A stretch of DNA of 64,000 bases from Bacillota bacterium (GCA_029224465.1 JAQXUQ010000027.1:1-64000), one strand, 5' to 3'. Counted from the stretch's first letter, positions 40,464 through 50,279 are shown. Numbers and translations are program-made. Notes: generated from the sequence alone by a model not told the origin.

Positions 40464-41111
40464 CTATTCCGTCTTTCTGACCGACAGCGCCGCGCCGTCC
40501 CCCTCTTCAAGGAGCACGGTTACGAGCCGTTCGTCTCTTGTAATTGCCTCCAGATATTCCCGCATTCTTTTGTGGATCGTGCGGTCCCGCCGCGGTACGG
40601 CAAAGCGCGAGCGCAGAATTTCCCCGCCCTTGAAAATATTATCGGATAACAGAATGCCGGACGGCGAAAGCAGCCGCAGTACATCCGGCAGAAAATGAAT
40701 ATACTGTCCCTTTGCGGCATCCATGAAGATGAAGTCATACGGCCCTTCCAGCTCTTTTAAAATCTGCGCCGCGTCGCCGGAAAGAAGCTGTATTCTTTCT
40801 CCGGCGCCAATCTTTGCAAAGTTTTCAAGGGCTTTCCGTATCCTTTCCGGATCTTTTTCTATCGTCGTAATCCGCGCGTTCTCAGGCGCGTACGTATACA
40901 TCAGTGACGCAGAAAAGCCCGTCGCCGTGCCTGCCTCCAGAATAGCAGACGGCTTCCGGGCTTCCAGTAGAAACTTGATCAGACTCTGCGTCTGCGTCCG
41001 GATAATCGGAATACCGTCCGCGAGCGCCTCCTTTTCCATTTCTTTCAGGAGATCTGTGTTGCCCGGATCCAGCGATTCCATGAATGTCAGAATGTTTTCC
41101 TGAATATCCAT
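40464..41111 (-). CDS. O-methyltransferase (SAM-dependent)
   Basis: ILEAGTATGFSASLMYTYAPENARITTIEKDPERI...YDFIFMDAAKGQYIHFLPDVLRLLSPSGILLSDNI. Confidence 0.9.
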   Translation of the reverse strand: MDIQENILTFMESLDPGNTDLLKEMEKEALADGIPIIRTQTQSLIKFLLEARKPSAILEAGTATGFSASLMYTYAPENARITTIEKDPERIRKALENFAKIGAGERIQLLSGDAAQILKELEGPYDFIFMDAAKGQYIHFLPDVLRLLSPSGILLSDNIFKGGEILRSRFAVPRRDRTIHKRMREYLEAITRDERLVTVLLEEGDGAALSVRKTE

Positions 41112-41119
41112 ACGTTTCC

Positions 41120-41566
41120 TTACTTTTTGCCGGCTCCGGCATCTTTGCCCCCGCTCTCCGCGCTCTTTGCCATCTCCTTGATGATTTCCTGCGGTGTCAT
41201 ATCCGTAGAGAGCGTGTACGAGCCCGGCCGGATTTTACCGTGATAGGAAGAGAGTCTCTCCTGATACGGAAAAACATCCCCGTCCCGGATAACGCCTTCC
41301 TTCTCCAGGAGACGTCCGATCTGCGCCGTGCTCATCCCCTCTTTTACAGTAACCGTTACCATCTTCGCGTTCCCGCGGGGATCTACCGCACTCTCCGCGA
41401 AAATGCGGTAGCCGGTGCTGTAGGCTTTCTGCGAAAAACTGATGACAAAAAGCACCGCGACTGCCAGAATCACGTACTTCAAAACCGTCAGAATATAGTC
41501 GAATATTCCCTGCCGGTCATTGTAGCGGCTCTTCCTGTGCCTGACAGGAGCTCTGTACGGTGTCAT
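41120..41566 (-). CDS. MltG/YceG-like short protein (TM plus LysM-like domain only)
   Basis: VTVTVKEGMSTAQIGRLLEKEGVI...GKIRPGSYTLSTDMTPQEIIKEM; 148 aa, lacks the catalytic half of MltG. Confidence 0.7.
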   Translation of the reverse strand: MTPYRAPVRHRKSRYNDRQGIFDYILTVLKYVILAVAVLFVISFSQKAYSTGYRIFAESAVDPRGNAKMVTVTVKEGMSTAQIGRLLEKEGVIRDGDVFPYQERLSSYHGKIRPGSYTLSTDMTPQEIIKEMAKSAESGGKDAGAGKK

Positions 41567-41605
41567 ATTGCGTCCCCCGAAAAGGGCAGCGTACCGCCGC
41601 CCTCA

Positions 41606-43357
41606 TCAAACATCCAGAATAACCGGCAGAATCATCGGCCGTCTTTTCGTCTTCTTCCAGAAGAATTCGCCGAGCGAATCCTTGATCACGATACCGAGCT
41701 TGGTGCGGTCTTTTTTGCCGGAACGCAGATACCTGTCCATCGCGTCCGCCGCGACAACCGACGCTTCGTTCATCAGAACATCCGCTTCCTTTAAGTATAC
41801 AAAGCCGCGGGATGTGATCTCCGGCCCCGTCACAATCTGCGATTCGGCGTCCATTGCCGCCGATACGATGACAATACCGTCTTCCGCAAGATGCTGTCTG
41901 TCACGCAGAACCGCGTTTCCGACGTCTCCGACGCCGAGGCCGTCAACCAGGATCGAACCGGTCGGAACCGTGCCCGTTACTTTCGCGGTATGCTCTCCCA
42001 GTTCCAGCACATCGCCGGTATGCAGGATGAAAATATGATCATTGTCATAGCCCAGGCTCTTCACAACGCGCGACTGCGCGATCAGATGCCGGTATTCGCC
42101 GTGCACCGGAATTGCGTACTCCGGCTGCACCAGAGAATAGATCAGCTTCAGCTCCTCCTGGCAGGGGTGTCCGGATACATGCACATCCTGGAAAATGACG
42201 TCCGCGCCCTTCACGAGCAGCTTGTTAATGACGTTCGTTACGGATTTCTCGTTTCCGGGAATCGGATGGGACGAGAAAATGACCGTATCACCGGGCTTTA
42301 TCTTGATCTTCCTGTGCGTATCTTCCGCCATTCTGGTCAGGGCTGCCATGCTCTCGCCCTGAGACCCGGTTGTGATAATGACCGTTTTATCGTCGGCGTA
42401 GTTTTTCAGTTCATCTTCTTCAATCAGCGTGTTCTCGGGGATATTGAGGCACCCGAGCTTGGAGGCGGTCGCGATGATATTGACCATGCTGCGGCCTTCG
42501 ACCGCAACCTTGCGCCCGTACTTGTATGCGGAATTGATGATCTGCTGCACGCGGTCCACGTTGGAGGCGAAGGTCGCGATGATGATTCTCGTATCCTTAT
42601 GCTCCGCGAACAGTCTGTCAATCGTCACGCCGACTGTCCGCTCGGACTGCGTGTAACCGGGGCGCTCCGCGTTCGTGGAGTCGCACATCAGCGCAAGAAC
42701 GCCGTTCTTGCCAAGCTCGGCGAAGCGCTGCAGATCGATCGCGTCGCCGTAGACCGGCGTATAATCGACCTTGAAGTCACCGGTATGCACCACCGTGCCG
42801 ACCGGCGAATAAATCGCCAGCGCCGCGGCGTCCACGATACTGTGGTTCGTGCGGATGAATTCGACGCGGAACTTGCCGAGGTTGACCGTCTGTCCGAACC
42901 GCACGACATGGCGCTCCGTCGTGTCCATCAGCCCGTGCTCGGTCAGCTTGTTCTCGATGATGCCCATTGTCAGACGCGTCGCGTAAACCGGCACGTTGAT
43001 TTTCCGAAGGACATACGGCAGCGCGCCGATATGATCTTCATGACCGTGTGTGATGACAAAGCCTTTGACTTTGTCCAGGTTGTCCTCAAGGTACGTGACA
43101 TCGGGAATGACACTGTCAATGCCGAACATGTCGTCTTCCGGAAAGGCCATGCCGCAGTCCACAACGATGATGCTGTCTTCGTATTCGAACGCGGTAATGT
43201 TCATGCCGATCAGTTCCAGGCCGCCGAGAGGAATGATTTTCAGTTTTGATTTCGCGGTTTTTCCTGCCGCCCTGCTTCTTGTCGTCCTGCTCTTTGCTGT
43301 TTTACTCTTTGTTTTCTCTTGATTTGTCGTTTTTTCTAGATTTGTAGTCTCTGTCAA
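41606..43357 (-). CDS. rnj: Ribonuclease J
   Basis: KIIPLGGLELIGMNITAFEYEDSIIVVDCGMAFPEDDMFGIDSVIPD...ITHGHEDHIGALPY; Lys/Thr-rich N-terminus, probable TTG start. Confidence 0.94.
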   Translation of the reverse strand: MTETTNLEKTTNQEKTKSKTAKSRTTRSRAAGKTAKSKLKIIPLGGLELIGMNITAFEYEDSIIVVDCGMAFPEDDMFGIDSVIPDVTYLEDNLDKVKGFVITHGHEDHIGALPYVLRKINVPVYATRLTMGIIENKLTEHGLMDTTERHVVRFGQTVNLGKFRVEFIRTNHSIVDAAALAIYSPVGTVVHTGDFKVDYTPVYGDAIDLQRFAELGKNGVLALMCDSTNAERPGYTQSERTVGVTIDRLFAEHKDTRIIIATFASNVDRVQQIINSAYKYGRKVAVEGRSMVNIIATASKLGCLNIPENTLIEEDELKNYADDKTVIITTGSQGESMAALTRMAEDTHRKIKIKPGDTVIFSSHPIPGNEKSVTNVINKLLVKGADVIFQDVHVSGHPCQEELKLIYSLVQPEYAIPVHGEYRHLIAQSRVVKSLGYDNDHIFILHTGDVLELGEHTAKVTGTVPTGSILVDGLGVGDVGNAVLRDRQHLAEDGIVIVSAAMDAESQIVTGPEITSRGFVYLKEADVLMNEASVVAADAMDRYLRSGKKDRTKLGIVIKDSLGEFFWKKTKRRPMILPVILDV

Positions 43358-43790
43358 TGTCTTCCAGTTCTTTCTTATGGTTCTCCATATACTCCTGCAG
43401 AATCACACTGGCTGCGACCTGATCCATATACTGCTTGCGCGAATGCGGCGGAATGCCCATCTGATCCAGCATTTCATCCGCCGCAACCGTCGTCAGACGT
43501 TCATCGGACATGACAACCGGGACAGACGTTCTTCTCTCCAGCCTGTCCTTGAATGCCAGTGCCGCCTCCGCCCTCTCTCCGACTGTATCGTTCATATTCA
43601 GAGGAAGGCCGAGCACAATCAGCCCGACGTCGTATTCATCAATCAGCTCCTCGATCCGGACCAGCGTCTTGCGGATTTTACCCTCGCGGTCCCGCCAGAT
43701 CGTCTCTTTGGGCTGCGCAGTCATAAGCAGCGCATCACTCAGCGCGACTCCTACTGTTTTGGAGCCATAATCAAGGCCCATCACTCTCAT
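43302..43790 (-). CDS. ruvX: Holliday junction resolvase RuvX/YqgF family
   Basis: MRVMGLDYGSKTVGVALSDALLMTAQPKETI...VGLPLNMNDTVGERAEAALAFKDRLE...DERLTTVAADEML. Confidence 0.93.
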   Translation of the reverse strand: MRVMGLDYGSKTVGVALSDALLMTAQPKETIWRDREGKIRKTLVRIEELIDEYDVGLIVLGLPLNMNDTVGERAEAALAFKDRLERRTSVPVVMSDERLTTVAADEMLDQMGIPPHSRKQYMDQVAASVILQEYMENHKKELEDIDRDYKSRKNDKSRENKE

Positions 43791-43800
43791 GGCATGCTCC

Positions 43801-44088
43801 TTACCGGGCATCGTTCCAGTGATTATTCCTGATATATGCCTCCAGGATCTCTTCTACAAGCTCGTCTCTCTCCACCTTCATAATCAGGCTTCTGGCTCCC
43901 TTGTAGTTTGTAATGTATGTCGGATCGCCGGACATGATATAGCCGACGATCTGATTAACCGGATCATAGCCTTTCTCGGAAAGCGCCTCATAAACTACGG
44001 CAAGCACCTTCTTCGTCGCGGTGTCTTCATCCGGCTTTACTCTGAAATACTGTGTATGTCCAAGGTCTTCTTCGCTGTATTTTCTCAT
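43801..44088 (-). CDS. IreB family regulatory phosphoprotein (UPF0297)
   Basis: YFRVKPDEDTATKKVLAVVYEALSEKGYDPVNQIVGYIMSGDPTYITNYKGARSLI; upstream of ruvX. Confidence 0.92.
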   Translation of the reverse strand: MRKYSEEDLGHTQYFRVKPDEDTATKKVLAVVYEALSEKGYDPVNQIVGYIMSGDPTYITNYKGARSLIMKVERDELVEEILEAYIRNNHWNDAR

Positions 44089-44118
44089 ACTGCAATACTC
44101 CTTTCCGACAATCTTACC

Positions 44119-45525
44119 TTATTTGGGTTCACTCTTCAATGCTTTTGCGCTCTCCGGGTCCATACGAAGGCACGCGGTGCCTGTTTCTTCGGAGAGCATA
44201 GTCCCTTGCACAAGCATTCCGCAGGGGTCCTGGATCCCCGCGGCCCCTGCCAGACGTTTCGCGGCCTTCGCTTCCAGAATTCCCTCTACATACCGCTTCG
44301 TATGCCCCTTGTAGAAACGCCCGCCGTTTAAAGTGACTTCTTCCTCGAGAAGCAGCTCTTCTTCCTGTCCGATGAAGCCTGCGCGGTACTGTCCGGCCTG
44401 CTCTTTTGTCAGGGCAAGCAGCACATCCGAGCGGGCAGCCTTCTGCGCGTTTGTCTTCTGATCCGGAAGCCCCGCGGCAACCGTGCCGCGGCGGACCGAG
44501 TACTTGAATACATGGATCTCATAAAATCCGATCTTTTCACAGAAGGCGCGGCTCTCCTCAAATTCTTCTTCGGTCTCTCCCGGAAAACCCACGATCACAT
44601 CGGTTGTAATTGCCGGGCGGTCGAAGTATTTCCGCAGCAAAACAACACTGTCATAATACTCCTTCGCCGTATAATGCCGGTTCATGCGGCGCAGTGTCCT
44701 GTCGCTTCCGCTCTGGAGCGAAAGGTGAAAATGCGGACAGAGCTTGGAAAGTCCGCTGATCCCGCGCACGAAATTTTCGGTCATAATCCGGGGCTCCAGA
44801 GATCCCAGACGGATTCTCTCAATTCCCCGGATCATCTGGATTCTGGTAAGAAGCGAAAGAAGCTCCTCATCCGGAGAAAGCCCCTTCTCTTTACCATAGG
44901 AACCAATATGAATACCTGTCAGAACGACTTCCTTCACTCCTTCCTGCGCAAGCGCCGTAATCTCCTCCTGAATTTCGAGAGGATCTCTGGAGCGGATGCG
45001 CCCCCGCGCGTAAGGAATAATGCAGTAGGAACAGAACTGATTGCAGCCGTCCTGAATCTTGATGTCCGCGCGGGTTCTGCCGGGTGTGCGCAGCTGCATA
45101 TCTTCGAAGAGAGGCGCCTTCGAAATATCTTCGAGCGTAGTGCCTCTCAGCGTCTTTTCCGCAGTATCTCCTTCTCCCCGGCTCTTCAAATACGCTTCCA
45201 GAATCTGCGCGATCTCGCCTTTTCTGTTGTTTCCGATTGCCAGATCAATTGCCGGATCCTGTTCGACACCGGCTTCATCGGTCTCCACATAGCAGCCGAC
45301 GGCCACGACAACCGCGTCCTTATTGAGAGCTTTTGCCCTGTGCAGCATCTGTCTTGACTTTCTGTCCGCGATATTGGTCACGGTACAGGTGTTGATGACA
45401 TAGACGTCCGCCTTTTCATCAAACGGAACAATTTCGTATCCGTCTTCCCGAAGCTTCTGCGTCATGACGTCAAGCTCATAGCTGTTTACTTTACATCCGA
45501 GATTATGAACAGCAGCTTTTTTCAC
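44119..45525 (-). CDS. mtaB: tRNA t6A37 methylthiotransferase MtaB
   Basis: AAVHNLGCKVNSYELDVMTQKLREDGYEIV...QDGCNQFCSYCIIPYARGRIRSR radical SAM CxxxCxxC; GTG start at 45525 preceded by AGGAG. Confidence 0.92.
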   Translation of the reverse strand: MKKAAVHNLGCKVNSYELDVMTQKLREDGYEIVPFDEKADVYVINTCTVTNIADRKSRQMLHRAKALNKDAVVVAVGCYVETDEAGVEQDPAIDLAIGNNRKGEIAQILEAYLKSRGEGDTAEKTLRGTTLEDISKAPLFEDMQLRTPGRTRADIKIQDGCNQFCSYCIIPYARGRIRSRDPLEIQEEITALAQEGVKEVVLTGIHIGSYGKEKGLSPDEELLSLLTRIQMIRGIERIRLGSLEPRIMTENFVRGISGLSKLCPHFHLSLQSGSDRTLRRMNRHYTAKEYYDSVVLLRKYFDRPAITTDVIVGFPGETEEEFEESRAFCEKIGFYEIHVFKYSVRRGTVAAGLPDQKTNAQKAARSDVLLALTKEQAGQYRAGFIGQEEELLLEEEVTLNGGRFYKGHTKRYVEGILEAKAAKRLAGAAGIQDPCGMLVQGTMLSEETGTACLRMDPESAKALKSEPK

Positions 45526-45569
45526 AAAAATTTTCTCCTGCAGGTTCGTGTTTTTGCATCTGCGCCTCA

Positions 45570-45598
45570 TTGACTTTTGAACCGCGAAAACGTAGTAT
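45570..45598 (+). promoter_or_regulatory. Sigma-A promoter for the plus-strand HPr-like gene
   Basis: TTGACT - 17 bp - TAGTAT upstream of AGGAGGG and ATG 45654. Confidence 0.65.
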
Positions 45599-45653
45599 AA
45601 AAGCAAGTACAGGGGTTCCTGTGGAAGGTTTCGGTCAGGAGGGCAGCGTTGTT

Positions 45654-45887
45654 ATGAAAACCGTAAAGATTTCTTTGAACTCAATTGATAAAGTGAAGGC
45701 ATTCGTCAATGACATTACGAAATTCGATTATGATTTCGATCTTGTTTCGGGAAGATATGTCATCGACGCGAAGTCCATCATGGGTATCTTCTCGCTTGAC
45801 CTGTCCAAGCCTATCGACCTGAACATCCATGCCGAGGAGAACATTGATCAGATTCTGGATACCTTGAAGCCGTACATCATCGGATAA
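45654..45887 (+). CDS. HPr-fold protein lacking the PEP-phosphorylatable His but keeping the Ser46 (KSIMG) motif
   Basis: MKTVKISLNSIDKVKAFVNDITKFDYDFDLVSGRYVIDAKSIMGIFSLDLSKPIDLNIHAEENIDQILDTLKPYIIG. Confidence 0.85.
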   Translation: MKTVKISLNSIDKVKAFVNDITKFDYDFDLVSGRYVIDAKSIMGIFSLDLSKPIDLNIHAEENIDQILDTLKPYIIG

Positions 45888-45918
45888 CGGATCACAGGTT
45901 CCTGATTTTCAGAAGTGA

Positions 45919-45950
45919 AGCGGGCGCTCCGGGTCACCGGGACGCCCGCT
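45919..45950 (+). terminator. Rho-independent terminator of the HPr-like gene
   Basis: agcgggcgctccgggtcaccgggacgcccgct followed by tttttctt. Confidence 0.8.
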
Positions 45951-45955
45951 TTTTC

Positions 45956-47191
45956 TTATTGTCCTTCCTGCAGCATATCTTCTCTTGCCTTGAGTCTGCG
46001 TACATGACCTCTGTCCACCACCAGAATTTCATCGGTGTCCAGTGCCCTCTGTACCATCTCGTCGATCTTCTCGTTCAGATTCTGCTCATGCCGTCTTATG
46101 ACTTCGGCTGTCGGCTTGGTTACGGGATGTTTTGCCACAAAAATCGTGCAGCAGTCCTCATACGGCAGAATCGAAGTGTCAAAGGTGCCGATCTTTTTCG
46201 AGATCGTAATAATGTCTTCCTTGTCAAACGCAATCAGAGGGCGGAAAACAGGCAGCGTGCAGACCTCATTCGTAACCGCGAGAGACCTCGTCGTCTGGGA
46301 AGCGACCTGCCCGATGCTCTCTCCTGTGATCAGTGCTTCGCAGGCGGTCCGTTTCGCGATCGTTTCCGCGATGCGCATCATGTATCTGCGCATGATGATC
46401 GTCAGTTCGTCGTGCGGACACTTTTCATAAATATACAGCTGGATCTCCGTAAAGTTGATGTTATGCAGATAAATAGGCCCTGTATATCTTGAAACAATCG
46501 ACGCGAGATCAATGACCTTCTGCAGCGCCCGCTCGCTTGTATACGGCGGCGCGTTGAAATACGTGGCATCGAGCTTCATGCCTCTTTTCGCGACCATCCA
46601 TCCGGCGACCGGAGAATCGATGCCGCCGGATAAGAGCAGCATTGCCTTGCCGCTGCTTCCGATCGGCAGTCCGCCCGGTCCCGGGATGATATGCGAGTAC
46701 AGATAAATCCTCTCGCGGATTTCCACATACAGCATAACCTCGGGATGATGCACATCGACGTGGGTTTCCGGATACGCGGTCAGGACCGCTTCGCCGAGCT
46801 CCGCGTTGCATTCCATCGAATCGATCGGATAATTCTTGACAAGTCTTCTCGTATGAATCTTGAACGAAAGATGCCGGTCCGGATACTCTTCGCCGAAAAA
46901 CTCCGCGGCTGCGTTTTTGAGCTCCACGGGCGGCACAACATCCATGATACGGACAGGGCAGATCCCGACAATGCCAAAAACAAGCTTCAGGCTCCCGACG
47001 ACCTCGTCGTAATCGTACTCCTCATCGCAGTAGACGAAAACACGGCCGGATGTTCTAGCGACGCGGAATTTACCCTCGCAGCGCTTGAGTGCGAGCTTAA
47101 TCTGGTCGCAGAGCTTTTCCTCAAAGAGATAACGGTTTTTGCCTTTGATTCCGATCTCCGCGTATTTAATTAAAAATGCATGATATCGCAT
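45956..47191 (-). CDS. thiI: tRNA 4-thiouridine synthase ThiI
   Basis: THUMP region; MLLLSGGIDSPVAGWMVAKRGMKLDATYFNAPPYTSERA PP-loop. Confidence 0.96.
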   Translation of the reverse strand: MRYHAFLIKYAEIGIKGKNRYLFEEKLCDQIKLALKRCEGKFRVARTSGRVFVYCDEEYDYDEVVGSLKLVFGIVGICPVRIMDVVPPVELKNAAAEFFGEEYPDRHLSFKIHTRRLVKNYPIDSMECNAELGEAVLTAYPETHVDVHHPEVMLYVEIRERIYLYSHIIPGPGGLPIGSSGKAMLLLSGGIDSPVAGWMVAKRGMKLDATYFNAPPYTSERALQKVIDLASIVSRYTGPIYLHNINFTEIQLYIYEKCPHDELTIIMRRYMMRIAETIAKRTACEALITGESIGQVASQTTRSLAVTNEVCTLPVFRPLIAFDKEDIITISKKIGTFDTSILPYEDCCTIFVAKHPVTKPTAEVIRRHEQNLNEKIDEMVQRALDTDEILVVDRGHVRRLKAREDMLQEGQ

Positions 47192-47246
47192 GTACTGTTT
47201 CTCCTGTCCGGTTTCTCGGACAATCTTCCCTGAAACGGTTTCCTTG

Positions 47247-48407
47247 TTACTGTCTTGTATATCTGCGAAGGAACGGAATCAGTTCCTGCAGCGTGTCCGC
47301 TGTGTACTGCAGCTCTTCCTTTGTCGTCAAAACAGACGTGCTGAAACGCAGCGTGCTGTCCAGCAGTTTCTCTTTCGTATGAATTGCCAGCAGCGTATCC
47401 GAAATATGCGGATGGTTCGACGCGCAGGCGCTTCCCGCAGAGACATAGATACCCTTTTCCTCCAGCGCGTGCAGAAGCACCTCCGCGCGCACGCCCTCAA
47501 ACGAGAGGCTGATCACATGCGGTGCGCTGTCCGTACCCTGCAGTCCGTTCACATGAACGCCGTCCAGCTTGGTTACTTCGTCTATAAAAAACTGTTTGAG
47601 CGAATACAGTCTCTCCCGGTCTTCATCCAGCTGATCATACAGCTTCTTCGCCGAAAGCGCCATAGCGGCAATACCCGCGACATTTTCGGTTCCGCTGCGC
47701 ATGCCGTTCTGCTGGCCGCCGCCGTAAATGATATTCCGGATTTTGACGCCGTCCCCGATATATAAAAGTCCGACACCCTTGGGCGAGTGGATCTTATGCC
47801 CGCTTGCCGACAGCAGGTCGATCTGCATTTTCTTCGGGTGGATCAGTGCTTTTCCGAACCCCTGCACTGCATCAACATGAAACAGCGTCCCCGGGTTCTT
47901 TCTTTTTACAGCTTCGCCGATCTGCGCGACGGGCTCCAGCGCGCCGATTTCATTATTGGTATGCATGACCGAAACCAGAATCGTGTCGTCCCTGACCGCA
48001 TCGTACACTGCCCCGGGATCGACCCTTCCGTATTCGTCCACATCCAGATACGTGACCTCATATCCTTCCGACTGCAGGAACTTCATGGTTTCCAGAATCG
48101 CCGGATGTTCGATCTTTGTTGTAATCAGATGTTTCCCTGCCCGGCGGTTCGCTCTCGCCGCGCCGATAAGCGCAAGATTGTCAGATTCGGTACCGCAGGA
48201 CGTAAAATAGATGTTCCGCGGACTGCACTTTAAAATATCCGCGAACGTCTGCTTCGCGCCGCGGATATAGTTTTCCGCCACAACGCCTTTATGATGCATG
48301 CTGGACGGATTACCGTAATCCGTAAGATAAATCCGGTTCATCAGTTCCGCGGCTTCCGAAAAACATTTCGTTGTCGCGGAATTGTCCAGATAGACTTCCT
48401 TCTCCAT
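47247..48407 (-). CDS. Cysteine desulfurase (IscS/NifS type)
   Basis: VYLDNSATTKCFSEAAELMNRIYLTDYGNPSSMHHKG...LLSASGHKIHSPKGVGLLYI PLP lysine; next to thiI. Confidence 0.95.
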   Translation of the reverse strand: MEKEVYLDNSATTKCFSEAAELMNRIYLTDYGNPSSMHHKGVVAENYIRGAKQTFADILKCSPRNIYFTSCGTESDNLALIGAARANRRAGKHLITTKIEHPAILETMKFLQSEGYEVTYLDVDEYGRVDPGAVYDAVRDDTILVSVMHTNNEIGALEPVAQIGEAVKRKNPGTLFHVDAVQGFGKALIHPKKMQIDLLSASGHKIHSPKGVGLLYIGDGVKIRNIIYGGGQQNGMRSGTENVAGIAAMALSAKKLYDQLDEDRERLYSLKQFFIDEVTKLDGVHVNGLQGTDSAPHVISLSFEGVRAEVLLHALEEKGIYVSAGSACASNHPHISDTLLAIHTKEKLLDSTLRFSTSVLTTKEELQYTADTLQELIPFLRRYTRQ

Positions 48408-48419
48408 TCGCTCCTTCTT

Positions 48420-49166
48420 TCAGGAAATTTCCAATAAATAAATCAGCCACGAAAGCACGGTCATGCCTGCGGTTTCGGTCCGCAGGATCCGTCTTCCCAG
48501 TGACACCGGAAGGATGCCGGCTTCTTTCGCTTCCGCGACTTCTTCTTCTGTAAAACCGCCCTCGGGGCCGATGAAAACCGACACGCTGCTGCCGGGACAC
48601 ATGCTCTCCAGAAGCTCTTTCGTACTGCCGTCCTCTTTCATCAGTTCATAGGGCAGAATCCGGACATCGGTGTTATCACGCGCAAACGCCACGGCTTCCT
48701 TCATGGTCATCGGCAGTGCGACTTCCGGAATCACGCGCCGTCTCGACTGCATGGCTGCCGCTTCCGCGATTTTCTGCCAGCGCTGAATCTTCTTCTGTGC
48801 CTTCGCGGGGTCGATTTTCGCGACGCACCGCTCCATAGAGACCGGAATAACCGAAAAGACGCCAAGCTCCACGCACTTCTGCACAATCAGGTCCATCTTG
48901 TCCGATTTCGGGATACCCTGAAACAGGTAGACCTTCACGGGCAGTTCCACGTCGCTGTCCTTGACAAAGCGCAGGCGGCAGACAATCTTCTCCGCGTCCA
49001 TCGTTTCAATGCCGAAGCGGTATTCCTTCGCGTCCGTTCCGCTGCTGACAGACAGCTCGTCTCCCGGCTTCATGCGGAGAACGTTCCTGATATGATTCAC
49101 CTCGCTGCCTGTAATTGTCAGCAGCCCGTCCTGCATATCCGCAGGATCCGCAAACAGATGCAGCAT
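48420..49166 (-). CDS. rsmE: 16S rRNA (uracil1498-N3)-methyltransferase
   Basis: GSEVNHIRNVLRMKPGDELSV...VSVFIGPEGGFTEEEVAEAKEAGILPVSLGRRILRTETA. Confidence 0.95.
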   Translation of the reverse strand: MLHLFADPADMQDGLLTITGSEVNHIRNVLRMKPGDELSVSSGTDAKEYRFGIETMDAEKIVCRLRFVKDSDVELPVKVYLFQGIPKSDKMDLIVQKCVELGVFSVIPVSMERCVAKIDPAKAQKKIQRWQKIAEAAAMQSRRRVIPEVALPMTMKEAVAFARDNTDVRILPYELMKEDGSTKELLESMCPGSSVSVFIGPEGGFTEEEVAEAKEAGILPVSLGRRILRTETAGMTVLSWLIYLLEIS

Positions 49167-49205
49167 ATTTTTCTCCCGATTGGCCGAAAGCGTAGTTTCC
49201 GGAGT

Positions 49206-50279
49206 TTACATCTCCGTCACCGGTTTTCTGCCCGTAACACAGTGCCACTCGCCCTGATTGGTAACTGTAATATCCGTAAGTCCAGCCTTCACCATCGCGT
49301 CCGAAACTTCGTGTTCTCTGCCGTCCACTATGCCGCTGGTAATGTAGTATCCGCCGGGCTTGAGTGCCTTTACCGCCGCCGGTGTCAGAGGGACAAGCAC
49401 GTCCGGAAGAATATTGGCGGCGACAATGTCATAGCACTGCTCTCCGACCTCTTTCTGCACCTTCGGATCGTTTACAAGATTGCCCAGAATAAAATGGAAT
49501 TTTTCTGCAGGAACCTTGTTGACGGCGATGTTTTCCCGGATCGCAGGCTCCGCGCAGGGGTCCAGATCCGTTCCGACCGCGCTTTGCGCGCCAAGCATCA
49601 GAGCGAGAATCGCAAGGATCCCGCTTCCTGTCCCGACATCCAGAATCCGCGTTCTGTCCGTCAGTTGTTTCCTGATCGCGCGGATGCACAGCTGTGTTGT
49701 CTCGTGCGCGCCTGTTCCAAACGCGGTCCCGGGATCAATATGAAAGACCAGCGCCGGTTTGATTTCCCTGACCGCAGGCTCTTCCCAGGACGGCAAAACA
49801 AGAATATCGTCGATCCAGAACTGATGAAAATACTGTTTCCAGCTGTTCGCCCAGTCCGTATCCTGCGTTTCTTCGACAAGGACGGTTCCCTCACCAAGGT
49901 CATCGCAGTACTGCCGGAGCTCTTTGATCTTGTCCTCGATTCTGCGCTTCATTTCCTGCGGCGTCACATGTTCCTGTTCCGGCCCCGCCTGCACGCTCTG
50001 CAGGGAACCGCCGGAATATGCGGCGCTGTTGTCTGCTTGGCCGTGCTCGATCACAGGATTGCCGTCTTCATCTTCCTGCAGATAAAAGCTCAGAACAGCC
50101 CTCCCGTCGTCCGCCGGTCCTTCCGGCAGAATGTCCACAAACATCTGCTCTTTTTCGGCGGCCGTAAGCGGCACATGGTCCTCGATCTGTGCCCCGTACA
50201 AGCCTACGTCTTCCATCGAGCTGACAAGAATATCTTCCGCAGCTGTTGTTGTACGGATCCGAAATCGCATCCAGCGCAT
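49206..50279 (-). CDS. prmA: Ribosomal protein L11 methyltransferase
   Basis: HIDPGTAFGTGAHETTQLCIRAI...RILDVGTGSGILAILALMLGAQSAVGTDLDP. Confidence 0.95.
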   Translation of the reverse strand: MRWMRFRIRTTTAAEDILVSSMEDVGLYGAQIEDHVPLTAAEKEQMFVDILPEGPADDGRAVLSFYLQEDEDGNPVIEHGQADNSAAYSGGSLQSVQAGPEQEHVTPQEMKRRIEDKIKELRQYCDDLGEGTVLVEETQDTDWANSWKQYFHQFWIDDILVLPSWEEPAVREIKPALVFHIDPGTAFGTGAHETTQLCIRAIRKQLTDRTRILDVGTGSGILAILALMLGAQSAVGTDLDPCAEPAIRENIAVNKVPAEKFHFILGNLVNDPKVQKEVGEQCYDIVAANILPDVLVPLTPAAVKALKPGGYYITSGIVDGREHEVSDAMVKAGLTDITVTNQGEWHCVTGRKPVTEM

